Origin: Bacteroidales bacterium UBA4912
GTDB taxonomy: Bacteria > Bacteroidota > Bacteroidia > Bacteroidales > Dysgonomonadaceae
NCBI GenBank assembly: GCA_002398875.1
Contig: DHCC01000011.1
Location: 1 to 44,254, forward strand
Reading direction: 5' to 3'
Length of the DNA: 44,254 nucleotides
This document shows, one piece after another, positions 1 to 9,554 of the stretch. The position numbers were made by a program, and so were the translations under genes. Position 1 is the first letter of the stretch. Every line of letters begins with the position of its first letter. The notes under the pieces are model-generated. The model was not told the origin of the DNA and made no database searches. It worked only from the letters and a program-made list of their open reading frames with translations.

Positions 1-263
1 TAATAGTTGGTCCGACATTTTTTGTAATATACCACTCAGTTTCCACGTTTCTTATTTTATCGCAGGTTACAATAAGTAACTTGTCACGTTCGCACTTCAG
101 ACTTACTTGGCTCTTAACTCAGCCATACCTCGTCCTTATGTTGCTCGTTTAAATATGGTATTGGTAAGTACAAAATGAGAATAAAGTTAATCTAATCTAC
201 AACCGATATACCTATAAAATAAGATGAGTTTATAGATTCTCTTAAGTCAATTAACCCTGATTT
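1..263. other. Non-coding left edge, no gene recognised
   Basis: The stretch before the pirin promoter carries stops in all frames I followed and no protein I recognise. The only local structure I see is a short inverted repeat at 66-80 (GTTAC, five-base loop, GTAAC). It may be the downstream or intergenic part of a neighbouring gene that lies outside the window. Confidence 0.4.
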
Positions 264-295
264 CTTGCATGGACAGACAAATTTGAATACATTTG
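264..295 (+). promoter_or_regulatory. Candidate Bacteroidota-type promoter for the pirin gene
   Basis: A -33-like CTTG (264-267) is separated by 20 bases from a perfect -7 element TACATTTG (288-295). This matches the TTTG-N19/21-TAnnTTTG pattern of the primary sigma factor in this phylum. Transcription would start near 302, which leaves a short leader before the ATG at 329. It also argues against the TTG at 293, which lies inside the -7 box, as a start codon. Confidence 0.6.
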
Positions 296-328
296 AGGAT
301 AGATAATTTAAATCAAAACAGGAATAAC

Positions 329-1204
329 ATGATAAATAAAAGAAAAGCTGCACAGATTATTAGGGGACAGCATGCTGTCGACGGTGCGGGAGTACGTTTA
401 CGCAGAGTTCTGGGAGCAAATAATATCACCGATTTCGATCCGTTTTTAATGCTCGACGGATTCGATTCAACAGATCCCGATGATTACATCAAGGGTTTTC
501 CATGGCATCCTCACAGGGGAATTGAAACAATTACATATCTTGTAAAGGGTAAGATAGAACATGGAGACAGTCTGGGCAACAAGGGTACCATCAATGATCT
601 TGAGTGTCAATGGATGACTGCAGGATCCGGAATTATTCACCAGGAAATGCCGAAAGCTTCAGAAAGAATGCTTGGTTGTCAGCTCTGGGTGAATATGCCT
701 GCAAAGGACAAGATGAATCACCCTGCTTATGGCGATATAACGCAGGATAAGGTTGTTGTAACTGAAGAGGAAAATGCGGTAATCAGAATACTTGCAGGTT
801 CTTACAAAGGCAAAACTGGCGTTTTTGAGGGAAAGTATGTAAAAGTTCAGTATCTGGATGTTGACCTGGCTCCTGACAGCAAATGGACTTACTCCGAGAC
901 ACCCAACGATGAAACACTTTTTATCTATTTGCTGGATGGAACGATTGCAGTGGATGAAAAGTTATCGGATTTTGAAAATAAATCATGCGCTGTGCTATTT
1001 ACATCTGCCGATAAAAATGCAAAAGAGAACGACACTGTTGCTGTTCGATCCGGAAACAAGGGTGCACGTTTTGTCCTCTTGGCGGCAAAACCACTTAGAG
1101 AAGCGGTTGCGTGGGGAGGACCTATTGTTATGAATACTCGCGAAGAACTTGAAACGGCTTTTGATGAACTGGATGAAGGAACATTCATCAAGCATAAAGT
1201 TTAA
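329..1204 (+). CDS. Pirin family protein
   Basis: This is a cupin-fold protein of 291 residues, the usual size of pirins. The N-terminal cupin shows the pirin metal-binding set: HPHRG gives His60 and His62, and GIIHQEMP gives His104 and Glu106. They match the four ligands known from human pirin. Family members bind iron; some bacterial pirins have quercetin dioxygenase activity and others modulate metabolic enzymes, so the substrate here is unknown. No signal peptide is present, so it should be cytosolic. The frame extends 12 codons upstream to a TTG, but that TTG falls in the promoter -7 box, so I chose the ATG at 329. It stands alone and converges on tamL with about 20 bases between stops and no clear terminator. 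Confidence 0.9.
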   Translation: MINKRKAAQIIRGQHAVDGAGVRLRRVLGANNITDFDPFLMLDGFDSTDPDDYIKGFPWHPHRGIETITYLVKGKIEHGDSLGNKGTINDLECQWMTAGSGIIHQEMPKASERMLGCQLWVNMPAKDKMNHPAYGDITQDKVVVTEEENAVIRILAGSYKGKTGVFEGKYVKVQYLDVDLAPDSKWTYSETPNDETLFIYLLDGTIAVDEKLSDFENKSCAVLFTSADKNAKENDTVAVRSGNKGARFVLLAAKPLREAVAWGGPIVMNTREELETAFDELDEGTFIKHKV

Positions 1205-1225
1205 CGAGAAAATCGACAAATTTAT

Positions 1226-3538
1226 TTAGAAAGGATAGCCAATTGCGAAATGGAAGGCTAAATCTCTGCCAAAATCGGGCTTGAAGATAGTCCATCTTGA
1301 ACCTTTAGGTAATGCCGGATTGTGTGCTTTCATACCAAAATCCAACCTGAGTAATAGAAAGTTAAGATCAAGCCTGACTCCAAGTCCGTAAGCAACACCC
1401 AGTTCCTTATAAAAATTACTCAATTCGAATAGTCCGCCCGGCTGTTTGACATAATCTTTGATTGTCCAGATATTACCGGCATCTACAAATCCGGCTAACT
1501 CGATCAATTTAGATACTTTGCGACGATATTCAACACTGAAATCGAGCTTAATTTCTCCTACTCTGTGTCCGAAATCATGTGATGTTGAGTCTGTACCATA
1601 AGTACCCGGTCCTAAAGTTCGCGTACTCCACCCTCTCACGCTGTTTGCACCACCACCAAAATAACGCTTTTCAAAAGGCAAAATATCTGAATTTCCATAA
1701 GGCACTGCAACACCTATAGCTAAATGAGAAGCAATTGATCTTTTGTCATCAAAGGTATACATAGGAGAAATATCCAAATCACCTTTAACATACTCTGAGT
1801 AAGGTATCTTAAAGAATGATTCCCTTCCGTCTATATCCCTTTCGCCGGCACCAATACTTGTTGCAATTCTTGGTATCCATCCGGCTAATTCAATACCGGA
1901 ACGAATTCTGAAAGGTATGTCAGGCATATCGCCTCTTGAAATACGGTTGTAATTTGTATATGTAATATTGTAGGCTGAACTCACGATAAGCTGTTCATCA
2001 TAACTATAACGAAGTATAGGATTTACCTCATCACTAAGGTACAAATCTTTGAATCTCTGTGACGACCATGGCATCCGAACGTAAGTAATAGCAACAGGTT
2101 CAAAAACATTCAGCAATTTCCATTCCATAGCAGACCACTGAAAACGCGTTGACATGTTAAAGAACTGCCTCAGATATTCAGGGCGTTTCTGGAAGTTAGT
2201 TCCAATTGAAAATTCGGTAGATGCTGAAGGCTGATCTTTAAGTTGCTGCAACAGCCAGGGCAGAAGAAGTTGCGGAATTGACAAAAACGCCTCTGCACCG
2301 TATTCATAATAACTATTATCCACAAGGTCCAGACTGTCAGATCTGATAAACTCATAAGCTGCATTAAGCCTGATACGGAATGTTTCACCCGCTTTAAAAA
2401 AGTTACGGTGCTCGTAAGTAATATTACTGGCTACACCTAGGTCTCCTGCAGAATTGGTACCATCAACTCCAAATTGCATATAATGAACATTTCCCGGTAA
2501 AAGGGTTATTCTGGAATCCAGATAAGATGAATCATTCCTTTCGACAGGAGTAAGATTTATATAAGTCTGGTTAATAGCAGACATGCTGTTTAAGGATGAG
2601 TAGGTTCTTTCTACTATACGATCAGAGTATAAACGTCCCGGTCTTACAAAAGTGTTATAAAATACTGCTCTCGGTTTTAGGAATTGCTCTTTTTCAGAGA
2701 TTATCTTAATACCCCTGTAATCGGTAGTATCCAGTAAATTATATCTTGTTGAGTCCTCCAGAATATCAGGATTTACACCATTGATAACAGTTACGTTGCC
2801 AATATTATACCTCCTGTGAACCGGCGCATTTGTCGGATTATTCAAAGAAAGCGTAACATCTACCTGGTTTACACCTACCGCGGTATCCGCCAGAAAATAA
2901 AAGTTTTCTTTAGAAAAATTATAATAACCACTGTTTCTGAGTGTTGTAGTCATATTTTCTCTTCCCTGCTCAAGCACAGACAAGTCAAAAATATCACCCT
3001 CCTTAATTATGTTAAGTCTGTTTGTTTCATCCAGTATTTTATAAATTGTAGTATCTATAGAATTTATAGTGTCATTGAAATTACGTATTCTGTGAGGTTC
3101 ATGCCCTACAATATCATAAGTAACATTGACCTTTTTATCCTCTTTTACAACAGCAGTATCAACCTCAGCATTCAGATACCCCTTATTTTTCAAATGCAAT
3201 CGGATCTGCTCTGAAGAAACAATAGCCAGTTGTTCATTATACAGTACAGGCGGTTCGCCATATTTAAGCAGCTGGCGATTTATCCAGGTGGAATCATTTT
3301 CAGGAATATTATACATGTGCAATTTCCACTTCCCAAGAATAGGAATAGATGAGTTTGGCTTTTGTCTCAGATAAGGTTTAAGGTTTGATGAACCAATACC
3401 TCTGACATCAGAGTTGATATCCACTTTGTCAAGTAGATAACTACCTTCAGGTACTTTCTTTGTTACATTGCAAGCGGAGAAAATAATTATCGCAACTAAT
3501 GAAAGTAAGTATTTATTCATATAATTATTCATCCTCAT
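1226..3538 (-). CDS. tamL: TamL: lipidated TamA/BamA-family outer membrane assembly protein
   Basis: This is an Omp85-family protein of about 770 residues. The N-terminus is a lipoprotein signal ending FSAC (Cys23), followed by POTRA-like sequence and a C-terminal beta-barrel. The barrel carries the diagnostic VRGW motif of the Omp85 lumen loop (residues 634-637), and the protein ends in Tyr-Pro-Phe, a terminal aromatic typical of barrels inserted by the BAM machinery. Lipidated TamA homologues are known in Bacteroidota as TamL. It follows tamB directly, and the two reading frames overlap by 14 bases if the first ATG (3538) is used. ATGs at 3532 and 3520 are alternatives; the last gives a compact signal peptide and no overlap. 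Expected role: with TamB, assembly of, or lipid transport to, the outer membrane. Confidence 0.88.
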   Translation of the reverse strand: MRMNNYMNKYLLSLVAIIIFSACNVTKKVPEGSYLLDKVDINSDVRGIGSSNLKPYLRQKPNSSIPILGKWKLHMYNIPENDSTWINRQLLKYGEPPVLYNEQLAIVSSEQIRLHLKNKGYLNAEVDTAVVKEDKKVNVTYDIVGHEPHRIRNFNDTINSIDTTIYKILDETNRLNIIKEGDIFDLSVLEQGRENMTTTLRNSGYYNFSKENFYFLADTAVGVNQVDVTLSLNNPTNAPVHRRYNIGNVTVINGVNPDILEDSTRYNLLDTTDYRGIKIISEKEQFLKPRAVFYNTFVRPGRLYSDRIVERTYSSLNSMSAINQTYINLTPVERNDSSYLDSRITLLPGNVHYMQFGVDGTNSAGDLGVASNITYEHRNFFKAGETFRIRLNAAYEFIRSDSLDLVDNSYYEYGAEAFLSIPQLLLPWLLQQLKDQPSASTEFSIGTNFQKRPEYLRQFFNMSTRFQWSAMEWKLLNVFEPVAITYVRMPWSSQRFKDLYLSDEVNPILRYSYDEQLIVSSAYNITYTNYNRISRGDMPDIPFRIRSGIELAGWIPRIATSIGAGERDIDGRESFFKIPYSEYVKGDLDISPMYTFDDKRSIASHLAIGVAVPYGNSDILPFEKRYFGGGANSVRGWSTRTLGPGTYGTDSTSHDFGHRVGEIKLDFSVEYRRKVSKLIELAGFVDAGNIWTIKDYVKQPGGLFELSNFYKELGVAYGLGVRLDLNFLLLRLDFGMKAHNPALPKGSRWTIFKPDFGRDLAFHFAIGYPF

Positions 3539-6500
3539 CTTTGGGTCTTATAAATCTAAAATTAAAAAGATCTCTGAGAGATTGTGCCTCTTTTGTCACA
3601 ACAACGCCCACTCCCTGCGTTGTGGGTGTACGGCTGTAAAACCGCTCATTAGCCCTGTTAAATGCACGCAGCATCAGCCAGTTATTTATATCGTACTCCA
3701 TGTCAAACTCTCCCATAAATGCTTGTTGAGAAGCCATCATGCTATTGTCACCATAACTTAGATTAGTTGTTATTCGTAACCGGTTGTTTAACAATCGAGT
3801 AGAAACGTCAAGCCCCATTCTCACATTATCAAGAGTGCCGTCAACTGATTCTAGGTTTGTGCTAACCGACCAATTGTCATTCAATGCACTGGAAAAAAGA
3901 GCATCCAGTCCACGCGAAAGTGTACTGGCTGCAAATTTAGTAAATACAGAAGGACCAAAATTCAGGTCGGGAGACCCTTGCGAAGGGATAAAGCTACCTG
4001 TTGTAGCCAGATAGGCAAACTGCAGAATTTTTGTATCTTCGTCACTTATAAAGCTATTTACACGCTGTTGGATATCATTTGAACTTTCGGGTAATTCAAT
4101 ATCATACTGCAAATCCATTCCTTCAAGATTACCTCTTATTTGCAGTAAAGCATTTACCGGAACACGGGTATTTGCGAGCTCTGTTGCAAAAGTGGGACTT
4201 AAAGCTGCAAGGTCAGCTCTTACAGGTAGATATGCAATTATATTAAACTGAGTATTCAAAGGATTACCTTCCATTGTAAGCCTGCTACCTTCACGAATAT
4301 TAAAGTCGACTGTACGAAGATTTTGCAGGTTATAATGAAATTTACCGCTATTAATAACATAATCACCATACAAACGTACTGGCGGAGTAGATTTAGAATT
4401 GAAGTTTATATTAATCTCACCATCACCACTTACCTCGATTGCATTACCTGTTGTGGGATCAAGTAAAACAGACGCTTCCAACAACGGGTTCAGATCAACT
4501 GTAGCCCTCATCACAATAGGAATTGCCTTATTTACCCTTGAATTTGTCAGATTTAACTCTTCATCCCGTCTTCTCAGGAATGCCAGCGAGTCTGCTTGAT
4601 GAGTATTTATGTAAATCACCCCACTATATTCTGCAGCCTGAGCTGTTTGCGGAAGCATGACCGTTACCTCTGAAGCACTTCTGGTAGTAAGTTTTCCATC
4701 CCCATAAATACCCATGGGAGAACCTGTAACACTTAAATTACCCGAAAGTCTGAGATCACCATAAACCATAAGATCAGTACGATTTTTATTGTTGAGCAGC
4801 ATAAAATCGTTCAAAGTGATACCAGCCGTATACACCATTCTTCCGAAATTAGTATGAGAAAGGCTCAGGTTTAAAGTAGCTGTATTATTATTCTGATCAC
4901 GAATCACAAGATTTTCAAGCCCCACATTATCGCTTTTTATCTGTATAGTATCTGATAGATAATATGTTACATTAGTATACGCCACTTTTATTATACCGTC
5001 TTCAATTCCCAACCAGCCTTCTGTTAATGGCTCCGAGGGTTTTCCTGTAATTTTAATATTAGAGTTGACACGTCCGGATAACTGGCTTAGAGCACTTACT
5101 GTCAGCGGCTGCAGTGCATAAAGCTCAAAGTCCTCCGTAAGAACAGTAACATCCATGGGTAAAGGACTTTCATCACCTGTAGGTATATATCCTTTTATCT
5201 CCAGACTTCTTTCACCTTCGTTAATCAAGTTAGCAGCAAGATTCAGTCCTGAATATGTCTGATCCCAGTCACCTTCAATAATTAAAGTTCCAATAGTATC
5301 GTTATGTACCGTAATATTTTCGATTCGCAGTTCATCAGTACTAATCATCGGCGTCTCAAGCGCTTGACGAATATTTATACCCCCATTTATAGAACCGGAG
5401 AAGTTTGAAATATTAATTGCAGTAAGAATATTTGCCAGCTCAGTATTATTAAAATAAATACGCAAATTATCAGCTTCACTTTTGGATGCTACACCATCGA
5501 TACCCAGTAATAGCATATTTTCTTCTGTGATACCAAAGTTAGAGATACTAATACGATCTTTATTATACAAAATAGATGCATCATTGATGTCAATGTTATT
5601 ACCGTTAAAATCTATTGTTGTGGGATGAATCCTTATATTGGATGCTAGCTGGTTATCACGGTCACGACTGAAACCCATTGAAACTAATAATTTACCGTCT
5701 GCACTGCTATTACTTTTTTCAATATCAAAAGCCAGATTGTTAATTACAGAATCATTAGCAGCTTCAGTTTTCAGTATCGCATTAATAAACCCGTTACTCT
5801 GCACCAGGTATGTGTTAACATTAACATTTGCCCCATATTGCTTGTTGTTAAAATCAATTTTTGTCTCCCTTATGTCATTTTTCCCAAACATCATCCGTGG
5901 GATATAACCATTTATCTGTAGAGAGTTATTGTCTTTCATATTAACACTACCATTTATAGTAGCCTGCTCCACGTTGTAAAAAGGCAAAGCAAAAGTATAT
6001 GATAAGTCCTCAGTATTACTAAGCTGAATATTGAAATCAAAATTATTCTTTCCAGATAATTCGACTTCTTCATTTGATAATTCTGTATCCTGAAATATAT
6101 TTTCGTTAGTGGATTCTAACTGATTATCTGATGTTTCTGATAACAATGATGGGAGATGTGGTCTCAATACCTGCTTAACCTCTTTTGCAATAGATGAAAA
6201 ATAATAGTCACCAATTATTTCTGCCTCCATGAATTCAGACATGATTTGCAGCTTCTTACCTTCACCAGCATCAGCAAGTGCTTGTAAATATATTGGACCG
6301 GGGTTATATATAAAGTTGCTGTCAACAATTGAGGTGTTGTCAATTACAAGAGTACCTGTCATATCATCAATCGTGGTTCCTGACATATTGGCCTCAATTT
6401 GCGTTGTAAGTAATGGAGTATTCCACGTTTCCATTAAAATGAAGGGACTCAGATTAAGACGCTGTACATTTCCATCAACAATGAATCCTAAGCTATCTCC

Positions 6501-8066
6501 AAAAGTTATGTCGCCATTTATATCAAATTGATTAAGCGGTGAATCCATATTAAGGTTTGCCGACACATTATTTCCAAGATATATTCCATTGAAATTTATG
6601 TCGTTGTAAAAATAGTCCTTGTATGTTAATGATTCAATAACCCCTTTGGCAGTAACTGATAATAAAGAGTCTCGGGGAATTACTACCTTAGCATTTGCAC
6701 TCATTGTAGTATTACCTAATCCGGCGCCATCACCGATAATATTAGCTATCTGAATATCTTCAACCCTTACAGGACCTTCGAAACTAAGATATTTGAACTT
6801 ATCTGTAATTCTGCCTGTACCGTTGATTGTGACATTGCCCTGTTCGGTGACAATATAGCTGTCATAATGAAATCGGTTCAATTTACCTACTGCCTGTAGA
6901 TTAAGATTAAGATCTCCAAGTGCTGTTAATTGTGTTGGTGAATAATATTCATTGGCAAAAACACGTATAATAGACTCAAGATCAGACTGGGAAACAGACA
7001 AACTGCTTACATCTACCTTTAAATCGCTATTATTGAAGTCGCTGTAATCTGATATCATCCCTGTAATCTCGAATTGAGTATCGGCTCCGTATTGCAGACT
7101 CAGTTTATTAAGATTTGCTGTGGGTAACTGACCATCAGCTATTATTTCGAATGATAACATTTCACTTAAATCTGAAATAGGAGAATAAAATACCCCTATA
7201 TCCTTGGGATCCAACTGCCCACTTATCATTTTGAGTGAAAACTCCTTCGATTCAGTATTGTAGCTTGCAACATCTATTTCAATATTTGACTTATTAAGGG
7301 TGAGCTGTAAATTATCACTTTCAAGCTGCTTTCCTTTTCCCTTAACTTCTGTCTCCAGATTTATCAGATGTAATCCTGAATTAGCTTCAATGAAGTTTAG
7401 CAAATCAACTTCAGCATATATATCCTCAACACTTTGAAAATGACCATTTGCTTTGAAATTGAGGTTAACTATATCAATGTGGTTGCTATTGAATGCACCG
7501 GGAGTTTCCTGTTCCGAGAGAATATTATATCGTAAAGATCCATTTTTTAGAATTAACTCTTCAGCAGTGATACGCATTGGTTTTTTTTCCTTTTTTACAA
7601 CTGTTGTATCTTTTTCTGTGGCAAATGCATCAATAATAAACTGAAAGTTAAAAGGTGCTTCTGATGTTTCACGGTAAAGAATGGCCTTAAAGTTCTCAAC
7701 ACCTGCCTTCTGAACTGTGACCCTGCTTCTCAGCAGATCAAGAGCCCGAATTCTTGCATTAATTTTACCGGCATAAAAAAGAGTATCTTGTTGTTGATCC
7801 TCAACATATAAACCATTTAATTCAACAGTATTAAACAAACGTATTCTAATTCCGTCAAGATTGGTATTCGTGCCTAATACCGGCTCCAGCTTTTCGAGGG
7901 CATAATCGGCAGCCCACTTCTGAATTGGAGGGATACTAAATGTGATGTAAAGTAGTATATTAACCAGTATAATACTAATTACTATGATAGCTAATATGCG
8001 AGCGAACTTTTTTGCCAAATTGAGCTTCTTGAAAAAGTGATTAATTCTGACTCTACTGTTATGCAA
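3525..8066 (-). CDS. tamB: TamB: translocation/assembly module protein (DUF490, AsmA-like)
   Basis: This is a very long protein (about 1513 residues) with one N-terminal membrane anchor (about residues 22-43) and otherwise low-complexity beta-strand sequence rich in Asn, Asp and Ile. It ends in the conserved C-terminal DUF490 region (roughly the last 400 residues). This is the architecture of TamB and other bridge-like AsmA-family lipid-transfer proteins that span the periplasm. The partner TamL gene follows at once and overlaps it. No ATG exists near the N-terminus: the frame is open back to a stop near 8110, the first plausible start is TTG at 8066, and the next in-frame ATG is more than 150 codons in. 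The TTG start keeps the whole anchor, so I accept it with some reserve. No good promoter was found just upstream, so it may be read from queA. Confidence 0.88.
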   Translation of the reverse strand: MHNSRVRINHFFKKLNLAKKFARILAIIVISIILVNILLYITFSIPPIQKWAADYALEKLEPVLGTNTNLDGIRIRLFNTVELNGLYVEDQQQDTLFYAGKINARIRALDLLRSRVTVQKAGVENFKAILYRETSEAPFNFQFIIDAFATEKDTTVVKKEKKPMRITAEELILKNGSLRYNILSEQETPGAFNSNHIDIVNLNFKANGHFQSVEDIYAEVDLLNFIEANSGLHLINLETEVKGKGKQLESDNLQLTLNKSNIEIDVASYNTESKEFSLKMISGQLDPKDIGVFYSPISDLSEMLSFEIIADGQLPTANLNKLSLQYGADTQFEITGMISDYSDFNNSDLKVDVSSLSVSQSDLESIIRVFANEYYSPTQLTALGDLNLNLQAVGKLNRFHYDSYIVTEQGNVTINGTGRITDKFKYLSFEGPVRVEDIQIANIIGDGAGLGNTTMSANAKVVIPRDSLLSVTAKGVIESLTYKDYFYNDINFNGIYLGNNVSANLNMDSPLNQFDINGDITFGDSLGFIVDGNVQRLNLSPFILMETWNTPLLTTQIEANMSGTTIDDMTGTLVIDNTSIVDSNFIYNPGPIYLQALADAGEGKKLQIMSEFMEAEIIGDYYFSSIAKEVKQVLRPHLPSLLSETSDNQLESTNENIFQDTELSNEEVELSGKNNFDFNIQLSNTEDLSYTFALPFYNVEQATINGSVNMKDNNSLQINGYIPRMMFGKNDIRETKIDFNNKQYGANVNVNTYLVQSNGFINAILKTEAANDSVINNLAFDIEKSNSSADGKLLVSMGFSRDRDNQLASNIRIHPTTIDFNGNNIDINDASILYNKDRISISNFGITEENMLLLGIDGVASKSEADNLRIYFNNTELANILTAINISNFSGSINGGINIRQALETPMISTDELRIENITVHNDTIGTLIIEGDWDQTYSGLNLAANLINEGERSLEIKGYIPTGDESPLPMDVTVLTEDFELYALQPLTVSALSQLSGRVNSNIKITGKPSEPLTEGWLGIEDGIIKVAYTNVTYYLSDTIQIKSDNVGLENLVIRDQNNNTATLNLSLSHTNFGRMVYTAGITLNDFMLLNNKNRTDLMVYGDLRLSGNLSVTGSPMGIYGDGKLTTRSASEVTVMLPQTAQAAEYSGVIYINTHQADSLAFLRRRDEELNLTNSRVNKAIPIVMRATVDLNPLLEASVLLDPTTGNAIEVSGDGEININFNSKSTPPVRLYGDYVINSGKFHYNLQNLRTVDFNIREGSRLTMEGNPLNTQFNIIAYLPVRADLAALSPTFATELANTRVPVNALLQIRGNLEGMDLQYDIELPESSNDIQQRVNSFISDEDTKILQFAYLATTGSFIPSQGSPDLNFGPSVFTKFAASTLSRGLDALFSSALNDNWSVSTNLESVDGTLDNVRMGLDVSTRLLNNRLRITTNLSYGDNSMMASQQAFMGEFDMEYDINNWLMLRAFNRANERFYSRTPTTQGVGVVVTKEAQSLRDLFNFRFIRPKDEDE

Positions 8067-8125
8067 TATTACAAAAAAAGGCTTTAATAGTGGGACTGGA
8101 GTACCTTTTTAACCAAAAAACATGT

Positions 8126-9376
8126 TTATTTGAGGTTTTTCCACAAAAGTGAACTGTCACCATAACTTAAGAACCTGAAATTGTTATGCAAAGCGTATTC
8201 ATAAATATTTTTCCACTCGTCTCCTACAAATGCTGAAACAAGAAGTAACAGAGTACTTTGGGGTTGATGAAAGTTGGTTATCATTGCATCCGGATAGTGG
8301 AATGTGTAACCGGGTGCAATCATCAAGCTTGTGGCAGAAATAAGCTGATCCTGATCTGTCTGCTCAAGATAATCCAGAATGAAACGTAACACAATATAGG
8401 GATCTGCCGATTCTTCTTCACTATAAGGATCCCACTGATTAACAGCAAGTTTATGAGGTTTTATATCAGGCGTTTCCTTAAGCTTTTTGCCTATGTAATA
8501 GAGACTTTCAACAGTACGCATTGAAGTTGTTCCTACTACTATAATATCACCTGTATGATTAATTATTTTCTCAATTGTTTCCTTTGGTACTGATATAAAC
8601 TCTGTATGCATTTCGTGATCGGCAATGACTTCAGACTTAACCGGCTTAAATGTACCTGCACCTACGTGAAGAGTAACTTCAGCTGTTTGAATTCTTTTTG
8701 AAGTAAGTTTATCCATTACTTCAGGTGTAAAGTGCAATCCGGCAGTTGGTGCCGCTACAGAACCCTCGACATGCGAATATAGAGTCTGATATGTTTCATC
8801 ATCTTTTGCTTCAGCAGGCCTGTTTAAATAGGGAGGTATAGGCAATTTTCCGGCTACCTCAAGTAATTCAGAAAAAGTGAAATCATTATTATCCCATGAA
8901 AACCTTACAGTAACATCTGAACTGCTTTTTGTGGTGTTGTCTGTCGTCATCACTTTCTGAGCATTAATCGTCACTCCTATTCCGTTAATATCAATTTCCA
9001 TCGATAGAACCTCATCTTTCCATTTTCTTGCATTACCAATCATACAAGTCCATGAGCACTCTCCTCGTTGTTGGAAATTCATTACATAATCTCCTGGTTC
9101 ATAGGGCGAGAGACAAAACACCTCAATTATTGCTCCACTGACTTTTGTGAAATGGAGTCTGGCATGAATGACTCTTGTGTTGTTGAATATCAGAAGACTG
9201 TTTTCGGGAATATATTCAGTAAGTAAAGAGAACTCACTGCTGCTTACTTTGGAGTCTTTATAAATTAGAAGTTTGGAGGAATCTCTTTGTGACAAAGGGT
9301 ACTTCGCAATCTTTTCATCGGGTAGTATATATGTGAAATCTGAAATCTTAATATTACCTATATCGCCTTTTTTCAT
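8126..9376 (-). CDS. queA: S-adenosylmethionine:tRNA ribosyltransferase-isomerase
   Basis: QueA transfers the ribosyl part of AdoMet to preQ1 at the wobble position of tRNA, giving epoxyqueuosine. The family signatures are clear: an N-terminal block with YPLSQRDSSKLL, then AAPTAGLHFT in the middle, then VGTTSMRT and the C-terminal NFHQPQSTLLLL. The length of 416 residues exceeds E. coli QueA (356), and the family is often longer in Bacteroidota. It is cytosolic. The ATG start lies about 45 bases downstream of a strong promoter at 9428-9459. It is transcribed toward tamB, whose start is 59 bases beyond the queA stop. The divergent neighbour is the DUF2027/Smr gene. Confidence 0.95.
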   Translation of the reverse strand: MKKGDIGNIKISDFTYILPDEKIAKYPLSQRDSSKLLIYKDSKVSSSEFSLLTEYIPENSLLIFNNTRVIHARLHFTKVSGAIIEVFCLSPYEPGDYVMNFQQRGECSWTCMIGNARKWKDEVLSMEIDINGIGVTINAQKVMTTDNTTKSSSDVTVRFSWDNNDFTFSELLEVAGKLPIPPYLNRPAEAKDDETYQTLYSHVEGSVAAPTAGLHFTPEVMDKLTSKRIQTAEVTLHVGAGTFKPVKSEVIADHEMHTEFISVPKETIEKIINHTGDIIVVGTTSMRTVESLYYIGKKLKETPDIKPHKLAVNQWDPYSEEESADPYIVLRFILDYLEQTDQDQLISATSLMIAPGYTFHYPDAMITNFHQPQSTLLLLVSAFVGDEWKNIYEYALHNNFRFLSYGDSSLLWKNLK

Positions 9377-9427
9377 TTTTTTAGTATCGAAAAATCTATT
9401 TTCATATTAATTAGTGCATTTATTCCG

Positions 9428-9459
9428 CAAAAATAGTCAACTTTGCAAAACACTACAAA
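9428..9459 (-). promoter_or_regulatory. Candidate promoter for queA
   Basis: On the minus strand a TTTG element (9456-9459) and a perfect -7 element TATTTTTG (9428-9435) are separated by exactly 20 bases. Transcription would begin near 9421, about 45 bases before the queA ATG at 9376. This is one of the best matches to the Bacteroidota consensus in the window. Confidence 0.65.
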
Positions 9460-9554
9460 ATTAAACACCAAAACAAAAGTTATAACCGTAATCAACCAAG
9501 TTAACGGGAATCAAAACAAGTGGAATTTGGTGATAAATAGTGATAAACATAGAA

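Noticed and set aside
66..80. GTTAC-N5-GTAAC hairpin near the left edge as a terminator
   Set aside because: The stem is five pairs with no T-run, so chance is a good explanation.
293..328. Longer pirin start at TTG 293
   Set aside because: The TTG lies inside the perfect -7 box of the promoter; the ATG at 329 gives a normal leader and normal pirin N-terminus.
2816..3214. Open frame opposite tamL on the plus strand
   Set aside because: It is antisense to a well-supported gene, has no recognisable domain and low-complexity composition. The same applies to other antisense frames over tamB, hisS, ABC-F, susC and lacZ.
8073..8110. AAAAAGG/CCTTTTT inverted repeat with T-run between queA and tamB as a terminator
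   Set aside because: The stem is only seven pairs with a 22-base loop, and its T-run ends about six bases before the tamB start. If it stopped transcription, tamB would have no promoter I can find.
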